From: an uncultured Clostridia bacterium
GTDB taxonomy: Bacteria; Bacillota; Clostridia; TANB77; CAG-508
Assembly (NCBI GenBank): GCA_949118805.1
Contig: CASAUJ010000031.1
Location: 1 to 16,471 of the forward strand
Length of the DNA: 16,471 nucleotides
Reading direction: 5' to 3'
Every line of letters begins with the position of its first letter. Position 1 is the first letter of the stretch. The position numbers and the translations under genes are program-made. Shown here one piece after another: positions 1-7,578 of the stretch. Under the pieces are notes generated by a model that ran no database searches, was not told the DNA's origin, and worked only from the letters and a program-made list of their open reading frames with translations.

Positions 1-96
1 CTCTTTCAATATTTTATTTTCAATTTACTTGTGACATATCTATTTTAAACCTATATTGATCTTTTTTACAGTGTTTTTAATTTTCTTTTCTATGGC

Positions 97-154
97 TAAA
101 GAGTGCCTGTCCCAGATTATCCAAAAATGGATAATCTGGGACAGGCACTCTTTA
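97..154. repeat. 27-bp perfect palindrome (REP/MITE-like hairpin)
   Basis: The arms at 97-123 and 128-154 are exact reverse complements, 27 bp each, separated by a four-base AAAA loop. The core reads AGTGCCTGTCCC and GGGACAGGCACT. It lies between the window edge and the nfeD promoter, outside any gene. There is no T-run directly after either arm, so it is not a standard intrinsic terminator. Its perfect symmetry and relatively GC-rich core stand out from the AT-rich surroundings. From memory, GGGACAGGCAC-type palindromes are repeated in many Firmicute genomes and linked to REP-associated (Y1-type) transposases; that link is recollection. Only one copy occurs in this window. Confidence 0.75.
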
Positions 155-205
155 ACCTTTATCCTATAAAATCAACATAAAACTATTTCTTTTTTCATAA
201 ATATA

Positions 206-214
206 TGATATAAT
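206..214 (+). promoter_or_regulatory. Extended -10 promoter of the nfeD operon
   Basis: TGATATAAT gives a perfect TATAAT box (209-214) preceded by TG one base upstream, the extended -10 form. The region 17 bp upstream has only a weak -35. Transcription would start near 221, giving a leader of about 26 nt that carries AAGGAGG at 231-237, nine bases before the nfeD ATG. Confidence 0.65.
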
Positions 215-246
215 AGGTTCAGTTCATAATAAGGAGGAATTTTAAG

Positions 247-693
247 ATGTGGCAAATATGGTTAATTATTGCAGGAATATGTCTGATTATAGAAATTATG
301 ACGGTAGGATTTTTAATTTTTTGGTTTGCCATTGGTGCTTTATTGGCAATGGTAACAAGTTTCTTTTTAAATGATATTATCATACAAACTTCCGTATTTG
401 TTGTGTCTTCTACTATTTTAATTTTTGCTACCAAACCCTTTGTTCAAAAGTTTGTAAATCAAAAAGATGGTATTAAAACCAATGTCTATTCTATTATTGG
501 AAAGACAGGAATTGTGACAAAGGAGATTTCTACCCATCCTTCTTCATTAGGACAAATAAAAGTAAATGGAGAAACTTGGAGTGCTACTACATTAGACAAC
601 TCTTCTATTCCAGAAGGTACTGAAATTGAAATTAAAGAAATTAAAGGGGTAAAGGCCATTGTGTCTCCTTTAAAAAATCAAGTTAACTGCTGA
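247..693 (+). CDS. NfeD family membrane protein (short form)
   Basis: A protein of 148 residues. The first 70 or so are strongly hydrophobic and fit two to three transmembrane helices (about 4-22, 24-42 and 46-64). The soluble tail (about 78-148) looks like the OB-fold NfeD C-terminal domain, with the typical run 'GKTGIV' near residue 82 and a 'GETWSA' strand. Short NfeD proteins of this length partner SPFH/stomatin-type proteins, and the SPFH gene follows 49 bp downstream on the same strand; in known cases (YuaF with a flotillin, QmcA with its NfeD partner) the pair acts in membrane microdomain organisation and membrane quality control. The ATG start has AAGGAGG nine bases upstream. No protease domain of the long NfeD type is present. 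Confidence 0.9.
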   Translation: MWQIWLIIAGICLIIEIMTVGFLIFWFAIGALLAMVTSFFLNDIIIQTSVFVVSSTILIFATKPFVQKFVNQKDGIKTNVYSIIGKTGIVTKEISTHPSSLGQIKVNGETWSATTLDNSSIPEGTEIEIKEIKGVKAIVSPLKNQVNC

Positions 694-742
694 GCTTCGC
701 TCATGACAGATATAAATCCAATTTAATAAGGAGGAAAAAATT

Positions 743-1642
743 ATGTGGTTTTTATTAGTTTTACTTGTTATTATTCTAATAATAGCAGCAATGTCTATTA
801 AAATCGTAAAACAATCTGAGGTGTATATCATTGAAAGATTAGGTAAGTTCTATAAAGTAGCTGATGCTGGACTTACTATTATCATTCCATTTTTCGATCA
901 TGTAAGAAGTGTTGTTAGTTTGAAACAACAAACTATGGATGTTCCACCTCAAGGCGTTATTACTAAAGATAATGTTACCATTACAATTGATACCGTTGTA
1001 TTCTATCAAATAACAGATCCTGCAAAAGCAGTTTATGAAATTCAAAGTTTGAAAAAAGGAATTGAATACTTAGCCATTACTACCATCCGTGATATCATTG
1101 GTAAAATGGATTTGGATGAAACCTTTAGTTCAAGAGATGGTATTAATAATCAATTAAGAATTGTTTTAGATGAAGCAACTGATCGTTGGGGATGTAAAAT
1201 TGATCGTGTAGAAATCAAAGATATCAATCCACCAGCTGATATTAGAGATGCTATGGAAAAAGAAATGAATGCAGAAAGAAATAAAAGAGCTATCATTTTG
1301 GAATCTGAAGCCCAAAGACAATCTGCGATTACCATCGCAGAAGGTAAAAAACAAGCAGCTATTTTAGAAGCAGAAGCTGACAAAGAAGCTAGAATTCGAA
1401 GAGCAGCTGGTGAAGCACAAGCGATTAAAGAAGTAGCTGATGCAAAAGCAAAAGAAATCCAAATGATTTATGATGCTATGAAAAAAGCGGATCCTAATGA
1501 TAAATTAGTTCAACTAAAATCTTTAGAAGCTTTACAAGAAGTTGCCAAAGGAGATGCCAATAAAATATTTATCCCTTTTGATGCTACAAGTGCCTTAGGT
1601 TCTTTGGGAGCTGTCAAAGAAATTATGACAGATAAAAAATAA
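743..1642 (+). CDS. SPFH/band 7 (stomatin, QmcA-like) membrane protein
   Basis: A 299-residue protein with one N-terminal membrane anchor (about residues 2-18) followed directly by an SPFH/band-7 domain. The opening 'VKQSEVYIIERLGKF' and the later 'GVITKDNVTITIDTVVFYQ' are hallmarks of stomatin/QmcA proteins. Residues about 170-245 form an alanine/glutamate-rich coiled coil (with 'ERNKRAIILESEAQRQ' and 'AGEAQAIKEVADAKAKE'), used for oligomerisation. Length matches the QmcA/stomatin branch, not the longer flotillins. AAGGAGG at 728-734 sits eight bases from the ATG, and the gene shares a transcript with the NfeD protein. The likely role is a ring- or cage-like membrane scaffold interacting with NfeD and membrane proteases; the exact substrate cannot be told from sequence. 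Confidence 0.92.
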   Translation: MWFLLVLLVIILIIAAMSIKIVKQSEVYIIERLGKFYKVADAGLTIIIPFFDHVRSVVSLKQQTMDVPPQGVITKDNVTITIDTVVFYQITDPAKAVYEIQSLKKGIEYLAITTIRDIIGKMDLDETFSSRDGINNQLRIVLDEATDRWGCKIDRVEIKDINPPADIRDAMEKEMNAERNKRAIILESEAQRQSAITIAEGKKQAAILEAEADKEARIRRAAGEAQAIKEVADAKAKEIQMIYDAMKKADPNDKLVQLKSLEALQEVAKGDANKIFIPFDATSALGSLGAVKEIMTDKK

Positions 1643-1656
1643 TAAAAAATTAAGAG

Positions 1657-1689
1657 AAGATTTGGAAAGTTTACCTCCAAATCTTTTTT
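1657..1689. terminator. Intrinsic terminator, probably bidirectional
   Basis: Inverted repeat AAGATTTGGA (1657-1666) and TCCAAATCTT (1676-1685) with a nine-base loop, followed by a T-run to 1689 on the plus strand. On the minus strand the hairpin is followed by a T-rich stretch (complement of 1640-1653). It lies 14 bp after the SPFH stop and 5 bp before the stop of the convergent transporter, so it can serve both genes. Confidence 0.8.
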
Positions 1690-1694
1690 GCTTC

Positions 1695-2552
1695 CTATAT
1701 TTTAATTAAAACAATACTAATGATAATTAAAATAGCAGCTATTATTTTTTTCATCATATTGTCTTTCTCCTTCAAAAATATATACCCAACCATTACATTT
1801 AAGATTACAATTAAAGCACATAATGGTGCAACAATGGTTACCTTTTGTAATTGATATGCTCGTAGTTGGCTTACAATTGACGTTCCCCAAGTAAATGCTG
1901 TGATTATAATCGCTTTTTTATTTCCTTTTATCATTTCATTTTTTATTTCAGATGGTTTGATCCTTTCCCATATCATAATTAATACAGCTGGTACCATCAA
2001 AGTAATTGCTACATAAAATGGTAAATTAAAATTCTCGGTATTATTTACGTCTAAAAACAAAGCAACTGTGTAAGCCAGATTAGCTAAAATTCCTAATGCA
2101 ATATATCGATCAAGTTGAAATTTACCCTTTTTGTAAAAAATCAAAATATTACTAAATATAATTAACATCGCACCAATAAATTTTGTTATTACAAAAGACT
2201 CTTTAAAGAAGATCAGTCCTGCAAAAATCATAAAGGTTGTGGATAATTGTCTTATCATACTGACTGTGGAAGCTTCTACTCCACTTCTTACCGTTGTATT
2301 TACTCGATCTGAAATCGCATAAAACAAAATAGAAACACTGAGCATTAAATAAATACGTATATCAGTTGGAAATTTAAATTCAAAAAATGGACATAAGAAT
2401 AAAACAACACAACCTGCCATTAGTTGTAACAAAATGGTTAATGCTCCTGTTTTTTGCATCTTCTTTGTTGTTATCTTATAAAATTGTGTAAATAATGTTC
2501 CTAATATTAAATACATTACTACATAAAATAACCAATTCATTCCTAACCTCAT
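1695..2552 (-). CDS. EamA/DMT superfamily transporter
   Basis: A 285-residue, almost entirely hydrophobic protein with about ten predicted transmembrane segments. It is built as two similar halves of five, the usual EamA/DMT size and layout (about 280-300 residues). The first half contains 'SVSILFYAISDRVNTTVRSG' and 'FFKESFVITKFIGAMLIIFS'; the second ends in 'YIFLKEKDNMMKKIIAAILIIISIVLI', the pattern of the final two helices where a charged loop (LKE/FKE) precedes the closing helix in each half. The substrate cannot be inferred; family members export amino acids, nucleosides, sugars or drugs. The listed ATG has GGAG only three bases upstream. The ATG four codons later (2540) has GAGG six bases upstream and could be the true start. 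Monocistronic, with its own promoter. Confidence 0.85.
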   Translation of the reverse strand: MRLGMNWLFYVVMYLILGTLFTQFYKITTKKMQKTGALTILLQLMAGCVVLFLCPFFEFKFPTDIRIYLMLSVSILFYAISDRVNTTVRSGVEASTVSMIRQLSTTFMIFAGLIFFKESFVITKFIGAMLIIFSNILIFYKKGKFQLDRYIALGILANLAYTVALFLDVNNTENFNLPFYVAITLMVPAVLIMIWERIKPSEIKNEMIKGNKKAIIITAFTWGTSIVSQLRAYQLQKVTIVAPLCALIVILNVMVGYIFLKEKDNMMKKIIAAILIIISIVLIKI

Positions 2553-2574
2553 TTTCTCCTATTCTTTTTTGGTT

Positions 2575-2603
2575 ATTTTACCATTCCTTTCTTTTTTATG
2601 CAA
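2575..2603 (-). promoter_or_regulatory. Promoter of the EamA transporter gene
   Basis: On the minus strand, TTGCAT (2603-2598), a 17-bp spacer, and TAAAAT (2580-2575). The -10 is preceded by TG one base upstream, giving an extended -10. The predicted start near 2568 leaves a very short leader of about 15-28 nt. Confidence 0.65.
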
Positions 2604-2644
2604 CTCTTTTTATTCTTCATCTTACATAATGTTATCCTTTCTCC

Positions 2645-2689
2645 AAAAAAATAAGTCTAAGATTTCTTTTTCAGAAAGCTTAAACTTAT
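2645..2689 (-). terminator. Intrinsic terminator of the pgk-to-GGGtGRT operon
   Basis: On the minus strand a 17-bp stem (arms 2689-2673 and 2667-2651, one G-U pair and one mismatch) closes on a five-base loop and is followed directly by a run of Ts (complement of 2651-2645). It starts 13 bp after the stop codon of the GGGtGRT gene and is the first strong terminator downstream of pgk. Confidence 0.85.
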
Positions 2690-2702
2690 AATAACCATTC
2701 TT

Positions 2703-3704
2703 TTATTTCATAGCTTCTTCTACTGCCACTGCCACTGCTACTGAGGCTCCAACCATTGGATTATTTCCCATTCCAATTAGTCCCATCATTTCTACATGTG
2801 CTGGTACAGAAGATGATCCTGCAAATTGTGCATCTGAATGCATTCTTCCCATAGTATCTGTCATACCATAAGAAGCTGGACCTGCTGCCATATTATCTGG
2901 ATGAAGCGTTCTTCCTGTTCCTCCCCCTGATGCCACAGAAAAATATTTTTTGTTAGCTTCGATTCTTTCCTTTTTATAAGTACCTGCTACTGGATGTTGG
3001 AATCTTGTTGGATTCGTTGAATTTCCTGTAATAGATACATCAACATCCTCCATCCACATAATAGCAACCCCTTCTCTTACATCATTTGCTCCATAACATT
3101 TTACTTTGCTTCTTTCTCCTTCTGAGTAAGGTATTTCTTCTACCACTTTTACTTTTCCTGTGAAATAATCAAAATCTGTTTTTACATAAGTAAATCCATT
3201 AATTCTTGAAATAACTTGTGCGGCATCTTTTCCTAATCCATTTAAAATAACCCTTAGTGGTTCTTTTCTAACTTTATTGGCTGACTTTGCAATTCCAATT
3301 GCACCTTCTGCTGCTGCAAAGGATTCATGTCCTGCCAAAAAAGCAAAACACTTGGTATCTTCTGATAATAACATGGATGCTAAATTCCCATGTCCTAATC
3401 CAACTTTTCTATCATCTGCCACAGAACCTGGAATACAAAATGCTTGTAACCCTTCTCCAATCGCTTTTGCTGCATCTGCTGCTTTTATGCATCCTTTTTT
3501 GATCGCAATTGCTGCTCCTAAAGTATACGCCCAAGCCGCATTTTCAAAACAAATTGGCTGTACTCCTTTTACAATTTCATAAGGATTAAATCCCTTTTCT
3601 TTGCATATTTCTAATGCTTCTTCAAAATCTTTAATCTGATATTTATCCATTACTGGTTTAATTTGATCAATTCTTCTTTCATAACTTTCAAATGTTACTG
3701 CCAT
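2703..3704 (-). CDS. GGGtGRT family protein
   Basis: A 333-residue soluble protein with the eponymous GGGTGRT motif at residues 260-266, within 'FSVASGGGTGRTLHPDN'. Other conserved-looking blocks are 'GVQPICFENAAWAYTLGAA' (48-66), 'FCIPGSVADDRKVGLGHGNLA' split across 89-109, and a glycine/methionine-rich end with 'MGMGNNP'-like turns near 310-316. Six cysteines are present (34, 52, 72, 90, 119, 203), but no CxxC pair. No signal peptide or membrane segment is seen. The family is known from anaerobic bacteria and, as far as I know, has no assigned function. It follows the NifU-like scaffold gene by 34 bp with its own AAGGAGG eight bases from the ATG, and it is the last gene before the terminator. 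The arrangement suggests a job linked to Fe-S handling; that is inference. Confidence 0.92.
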   Translation of the reverse strand: MAVTFESYERRIDQIKPVMDKYQIKDFEEALEICKEKGFNPYEIVKGVQPICFENAAWAYTLGAAIAIKKGCIKAADAAKAIGEGLQAFCIPGSVADDRKVGLGHGNLASMLLSEDTKCFAFLAGHESFAAAEGAIGIAKSANKVRKEPLRVILNGLGKDAAQVISRINGFTYVKTDFDYFTGKVKVVEEIPYSEGERSKVKCYGANDVREGVAIMWMEDVDVSITGNSTNPTRFQHPVAGTYKKERIEANKKYFSVASGGGTGRTLHPDNMAAGPASYGMTDTMGRMHSDAQFAGSSSVPAHVEMMGLIGMGNNPMVGASVAVAVAVEEAMK

Positions 3705-3738
3705 TTTTATTCCTCCTTATTTTTTAATATTTAACGTT

Positions 3739-4432
3739 CTATTGTTTTCTTGGATCTATTTTTTTAATTGCTTCTTCAAATCTTCCATAAGTTCCAGAAG
3801 CTTTCTCAATCGCCTCAGCTGGTTCTATTCCTGCTTTTATATGATCCATCATCTTTCCTAGATGAACATATTTATAACCAATTATTTGATCTTCTTTATC
3901 TAAACCAATTTCTACTATGTATCCTTCTGCCAAATTTAAATATCTAGGTCCTTTTAAAGAACTTGAATAAATTGTTCCTACTTGACTTGTATGTCCCTTT
4001 CCTAAATCTTCTAATCCTGCTCCTACTGGAAGTCCTCCTTCTGAAAAAGCAGTTTGTGTCCTACCATATACAATTTGTAAGAATAATTCTCTCATTGCAG
4101 TATTAATCGCATCACAAACTAAATCTGTATTTAATGCTTCTAATATTGTTTTCCCTATTAAAATTTCTCCTGCCATGGCAGCTGAATGTGTCATTCCTGA
4201 ACATCCAATTGTTTCTACTAATGCTTCTTGAATAATTCCCTCTTTTACATTTAAAGTTAATTTACAAGCACCTTGTTGTGGTGCACACCATCCGAATTCC
4301 ATGTGTTAAACCTGATATATCTTTAATTTCTTTTGCTTTTACCCATTTTCCTTCTTCTGGTATTGGTGCTGGTCCATGATTTACTCCTTTTGCCACACAA
4401 CTCATTTCTTCTAATTCTTTTGAATACATCAT
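3739..4432 (-). pseudogene. NifU/IscU-like Fe-S cluster scaffold, frameshifted by one extra base
   Basis: Reading from the ATG at 4432 (AAAGGAG eight bases upstream) gives 46 residues, beginning 'MMYSKELEEMSCVAKG' and reaching 'DISGLTHGI'. The frame then runs off into a stop at 4262. The family-like sequence resumes one frame over with 'GWCAPQQGACKLTLNVKEG' and continues to a stop at 3739. Removing the single base at 4294 (C on the minus strand, between ATT and GGA) restores one 230-residue protein reading 'LTHGIGWCAPQQGAC'. Cysteines at 12, 49, 56 and 77 of the repaired protein are candidate cluster ligands. As it stands, an ATG at 4302 could start a 187-residue product lacking Cys12. Both halves are otherwise undamaged, so the change is either very recent, a sequencing error, or a recoding site. 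It lies between the YezG-like gene and the GGGtGRT gene. Confidence 0.8.
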
Positions 4433-4527
4433 TTTCATTACTCCTTTCATTTTTCCATCTATTCCTAATTTTATATCTGTTCTCCTAATAGAGAGAAACA
4501 TAATTGATATAAAAACTAATAACATTT

Positions 4528-5217
4528 TTATGATTTCATTTTTTCTATTTCTTCTTTCGACAATAATAATTGATTTTTTCTTTTTGCTTCCATCGTTATT
4601 TGCGTTGGTTTTTCTATTTCCAGTTCATTTTCATTGCGATAAGCAATTACATTTTCTACCTCTTTGATATAAACTCCCATATTATAGTGTTCTTTTCTTG
4701 ATAAGGTTCTTGCCCCTAATTGATATCGCTTTAGTACGTCTCTATCTTCTTTGCTTAATTGTTCTTCTGTGACTCCCAAAACTTTAAAACGCCATATCAC
4801 ATGTCTTTCATAACTGGAAAAATCGGTATCATTTAAATCGGTATAATCATATTCAACTTTAAATTTTAAATCTTTTATGATTATGGTTATATTAGACCAT
4901 ATTTCATTTCTTTCTGATTTTCGAAATTCCTGTCGTAATTCTTTTATTTTAGCATATAATGACTGTACTATTTTTAAATATTGTCTTTCCTCTAAATTAA
5001 ATTTTATTGGAATTTCATAAACATTAACTGCCTTCTTTTTAAAAATACCTTTTGGAACATAGTAAAAAAACAATTCCCCTGTTTTTCCTTCCTTATCTGG
5101 TTGATCTAGGACAGAACTATATAAATACAATTGATCCCATTTTTCAGGTATCATATAAAACAATTTCTTTTGGATCTCTTCATATATCTCTTTCACTTTT
5201 TTGGTATGGTTTAACAT
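4528..5217 (-). CDS. YezG-like (DUF600) immunity/antitoxin family protein
   Basis: A 229-residue soluble protein. Residues 1-150 resemble the YezG/DUF600 family: 'KVKEIYEEIQKKLFYMIPEKW' at the start, 'LYLYSSVLD', 'GELFFYYVPKG' and 'YEIPIKFNLEERQY', then 'IIIKDLKFKVEYDYTDLND' and 'SSYERHVIWRFKVLGV'. Known YezG proteins are about 150 residues and neutralise LXG-type toxins such as YeeF. The extra C-terminal part (about 155-229) is charged and unassigned, ending 'LLLSKEEIEKMKS'. No toxin gene lies nearby. The start codon is five bases after the gpmI stop, with AAGGA inside the end of gpmI, so translation is probably coupled. The family call rests on recognised sequence pattern; the immunity role here is inferred and may not apply. 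Confidence 0.75.
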   Translation of the reverse strand: MLNHTKKVKEIYEEIQKKLFYMIPEKWDQLYLYSSVLDQPDKEGKTGELFFYYVPKGIFKKKAVNVYEIPIKFNLEERQYLKIVQSLYAKIKELRQEFRKSERNEIWSNITIIIKDLKFKVEYDYTDLNDTDFSSYERHVIWRFKVLGVTEEQLSKEDRDVLKRYQLGARTLSRKEHYNMGVYIKEVENVIAYRNENELEIEKPTQITMEAKRKNQLLLSKEEIEKMKS

Positions 5218-5222
5218 CTTTT

Positions 5223-6764
5223 TTATTCCTTATCTAATAAACTTTCGCCTGTCATTTCTTCTGGTTTTTCAAGTTTCATTAAATCAAGCATAGTTGGTGC
5301 TAAATCTGCTAATTTTCCTCCTGCTTTTAATTTTAAGCTAGGATCCTTTGTCACTAAGATGAATGGTACTGGATTAGTAGTATGTGCTGTATGTGGTTCT
5401 CCTGTACTATAATCGATCATTTGCTCTGCATTTCCATGATCTGCTGTAATTAATAAATTCCCCTGTTTTTCTTCTACCAATTCTACTACTTTCCCCACAC
5501 ATTCATCCACTGCTTCCACTGCTTTTATAGCTGCTTCTAAACTTCCTGTATGTCCTACCATATCAGTATTGGCATAATTTAATATAATACAATCATATTG
5601 ATCTTTTTTAATTGCTTCCATTACTTTTTCTGTTACCTCATAAGCACTCATTTCTGGTTTCTGATCATAAGTCTCTACTTTAGGCGAAGGAACTAAAATT
5701 CTATCTTCTCCCTCATATTGTTTTTCCTCTCCACCATTAAAGAAAAAAGTTACATGAGCATATTTTTCTGTTTCTGCAATACGTAATTGGGTATAATTTT
5801 TTTTGCTAATATATTCACCAAAAGTATTATATAATCCTTCTTTTTGGAAAGCAACATGCACATTTGGCATAGTTTCATCATAATTTGTAAAACAAACAAA
5901 ATATAAATCTAAATTCTGTTCTGTCTCAAATCCATCAAAATTAGGATCTACTAATGCTCTTGTTATTTCTCTTGCTCGATCTGGTCTGAAATTGAAAAAG
6001 ATAACAGAATCTTGTTTTCCAATCGTTGCAATTGGTTCTTTCCCATTACAGATTAAAGTTGGTACTACAAATTCATCAAATACTTCCTTTTGATAAGAAT
6101 CTTCAATGGCTTTTATGCTACTTCCTACCTTATTTCCTTCTCCTTTTACTAACGCATCATAACATTTTTTTACTCTTTCCCATCTTTTATCTCGATCCAT
6201 ACTGTAAAATCTTCCTGTGATACTTGCAATTTTACCAATTTGCTTTTCTTCCATCTTTTCTTGTAATTTTAAAATATATCCCTCTGCTGATGCAGGCGGA
6301 GTATCTCTTCCATCTAAAAAGCAATGCACATATACATCCTCAAAGTCTCTTCTTTTTGCCATCTCTAATAAGGCATACAAATGGCGATCATGACTGTGGA
6401 CACCTCCATCTGATACCAGTCCTAAAATATGCAATTTAGAATGATTTTTTTTACAATTGTCTATGGCTGCAATAAATTCTGGATTGGTAAAAAAATCTCC
6501 CTCTTCAATTGATTTTGTAATTCTTGTTAATTCCTGATAAACAATTCTTCCTGCCCCAATATTGGTATGTCCTACTTCTGAATTTCCCATTTGTCCTTCT
6601 GGTAATCCTACTGCTAAGCCACTTGTATTAATTTCTGTATGCATATATTTTTTCATTAGTTTATCTAAGTTAGGTGTTTTTGCTAGTTTAATTGCATTTC
6701 CATTCTGATTTGAATTGTCTCCAAAACCATCTAATATCATTAGCATTGTTAGTTTATCTTTCAT
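5223..6764 (-). CDS. gpmI: 2,3-bisphosphoglycerate-independent phosphoglycerate mutase
   Basis: Interconverts 3- and 2-phosphoglycerate in glycolysis using two metal ions (usually manganese) and a phosphoserine intermediate. The 513-residue protein starts 'MLMILDGFG', giving the metal-binding Asp12, followed by 'NGNAIKLAKTPNLD'. The catalytic serine is Ser62 in 'GQMGNSEVGHTNIGAGR'. The second metal-site cluster is 'TADHGNAEQM' at 440-449, with 'PHTAHTTNPVPF' just after. Length is normal. I chose the ATG at 6764 because GGTGG lies five bases upstream; a GTG at 6773 would add three residues but overlaps that ribosome site. Follows tpiA by 41 bp in the glycolytic operon. Confidence 0.95.
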   Translation of the reverse strand: MKDKLTMLMILDGFGDNSNQNGNAIKLAKTPNLDKLMKKYMHTEINTSGLAVGLPEGQMGNSEVGHTNIGAGRIVYQELTRITKSIEEGDFFTNPEFIAAIDNCKKNHSKLHILGLVSDGGVHSHDRHLYALLEMAKRRDFEDVYVHCFLDGRDTPPASAEGYILKLQEKMEEKQIGKIASITGRFYSMDRDKRWERVKKCYDALVKGEGNKVGSSIKAIEDSYQKEVFDEFVVPTLICNGKEPIATIGKQDSVIFFNFRPDRAREITRALVDPNFDGFETEQNLDLYFVCFTNYDETMPNVHVAFQKEGLYNTFGEYISKKNYTQLRIAETEKYAHVTFFFNGGEEKQYEGEDRILVPSPKVETYDQKPEMSAYEVTEKVMEAIKKDQYDCIILNYANTDMVGHTGSLEAAIKAVEAVDECVGKVVELVEEKQGNLLITADHGNAEQMIDYSTGEPHTAHTTNPVPFILVTKDPSLKLKAGGKLADLAPTMLDLMKLEKPEEMTGESLLDKE

Positions 6765-6805
6765 TCTTACCACCTTTTCTTTTTAGAAAGGATTAAGCAT
6801 TTCTC

Positions 6806-7564
6806 TTATCCTTCTTTATTATATTGTATTATTTTAGCAAATTCGTCTGCTTTTAAGCTTGCTCCCCCTACTAGTCCTCCATCAATATCAGACATTTCAA
6901 ATAATTCTTTGGCATTGGTACTCTTTATACTTCCACCATACTGTATTATAACTCTATCTGCTACTGTTTGTCCATAATTTTGAGCAATTTTATTTCGGAT
7001 CGCTTGGATGCTATTATTAGCCTCTTCTTTGGTTGCTGTTTTTCCTGTCCCAATAGCCCAAATTGGCTCATAAGCAATGATGGTTTTTTCTACTTGCTCC
7101 TTACTCAATCCCTCTAATGCTCGTTCTGTTTGTTTGGTAATCACTTCTTCTGTCGTTCCTGCTTCTCTTTCTTCTAATGTCTCTCCTACACATAAAATTG
7201 GTTTTAACTCATATTGAAAAGCTGCCTTTACTTTTTTATTTATGATTTCATCTGTTTCCTGAAAATATTGTCTTCTCTCAGAATGTCCAAGAATTACATA
7301 TTCTACTTGAATCGATTTTAACATTTTTCCAGAAATTTCTCCTGTATAGGCTCCTTCTTCTTCAAAATGCATGTTTTGTGCTCCAATTTTTATATTGGTA
7401 TTTTGTGCTGTTAATAAAGCATAAAATAAATCTGTATAAGGAACACATAAAATCACCTCATTTTGTGTATCTTTCACCAATGGTGTTAATTCTTCTATAA
7501 AGTGAATGGTTTCATTGGGAAGCATATTCATTTTCCAATTTCCTGCAATTACTTTTTTTCTCAT
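6806..7564 (-). CDS. tpiA: Triose-phosphate isomerase
   Basis: Interconverts dihydroxyacetone phosphate and glyceraldehyde 3-phosphate in the cytoplasm. The 252-residue protein is a complete TIM barrel: Lys11 in 'AGNWKMN', the electrophile His94 in 'ILGHSERRQ', and the catalytic base Glu166 in 'AYEPIWAIGTGKTAT', the segment that leads into the closing loop. The phosphate-binding 'YGGSI' and 'GLVGGASL' follow near 209 and 230. I chose the ATG at 7564 (first residues 'MRKKVIAGNWKMN') because AAGGAG lies seven bases upstream and the alignment begins there. The open frame extends 11 codons further up into pgk. It starts 14 bp after the pgk stop, so the two are in one transcript. Confidence 0.96.
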   Translation of the reverse strand: MRKKVIAGNWKMNMLPNETIHFIEELTPLVKDTQNEVILCVPYTDLFYALLTAQNTNIKIGAQNMHFEEEGAYTGEISGKMLKSIQVEYVILGHSERRQYFQETDEIINKKVKAAFQYELKPILCVGETLEEREAGTTEEVITKQTERALEGLSKEQVEKTIIAYEPIWAIGTGKTATKEEANNSIQAIRNKIAQNYGQTVADRVIIQYGGSIKSTNAKELFEMSDIDGGLVGGASLKADEFAKIIQYNKEG

Positions 7565-7578
7565 ATCTTTTCTCCTTC

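Noticed and set aside
1..48. Plus-strand open stretch from the left edge ending in TAA, 15 hydrophobic codons
   Set aside because: Too short to separate from chance; no motif or other support.
92..172. Short plus-strand frame with an ATG running through the palindrome
   Set aside because: No ribosome site; its sequence is dictated by the inverted repeat.
691..703. TGAGC-TTC-GCTCA mini-hairpin between nfeD and the SPFH gene
   Set aside because: Only five base pairs and no T-run; it could tune the downstream gene but the sequence alone does not support a feature.
4433..4527. Possible internal promoter (TATAAA) before the NifU-like gene
   Set aside because: No acceptable -35 at the right distance; too weak to call in AT-rich DNA.
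6765..6773. GTG start for gpmI three codons upstream (and similarly GTG at 13074 for carB)
   Set aside because: In both cases the GTG lies inside the likely ribosome binding site of the downstream ATG.
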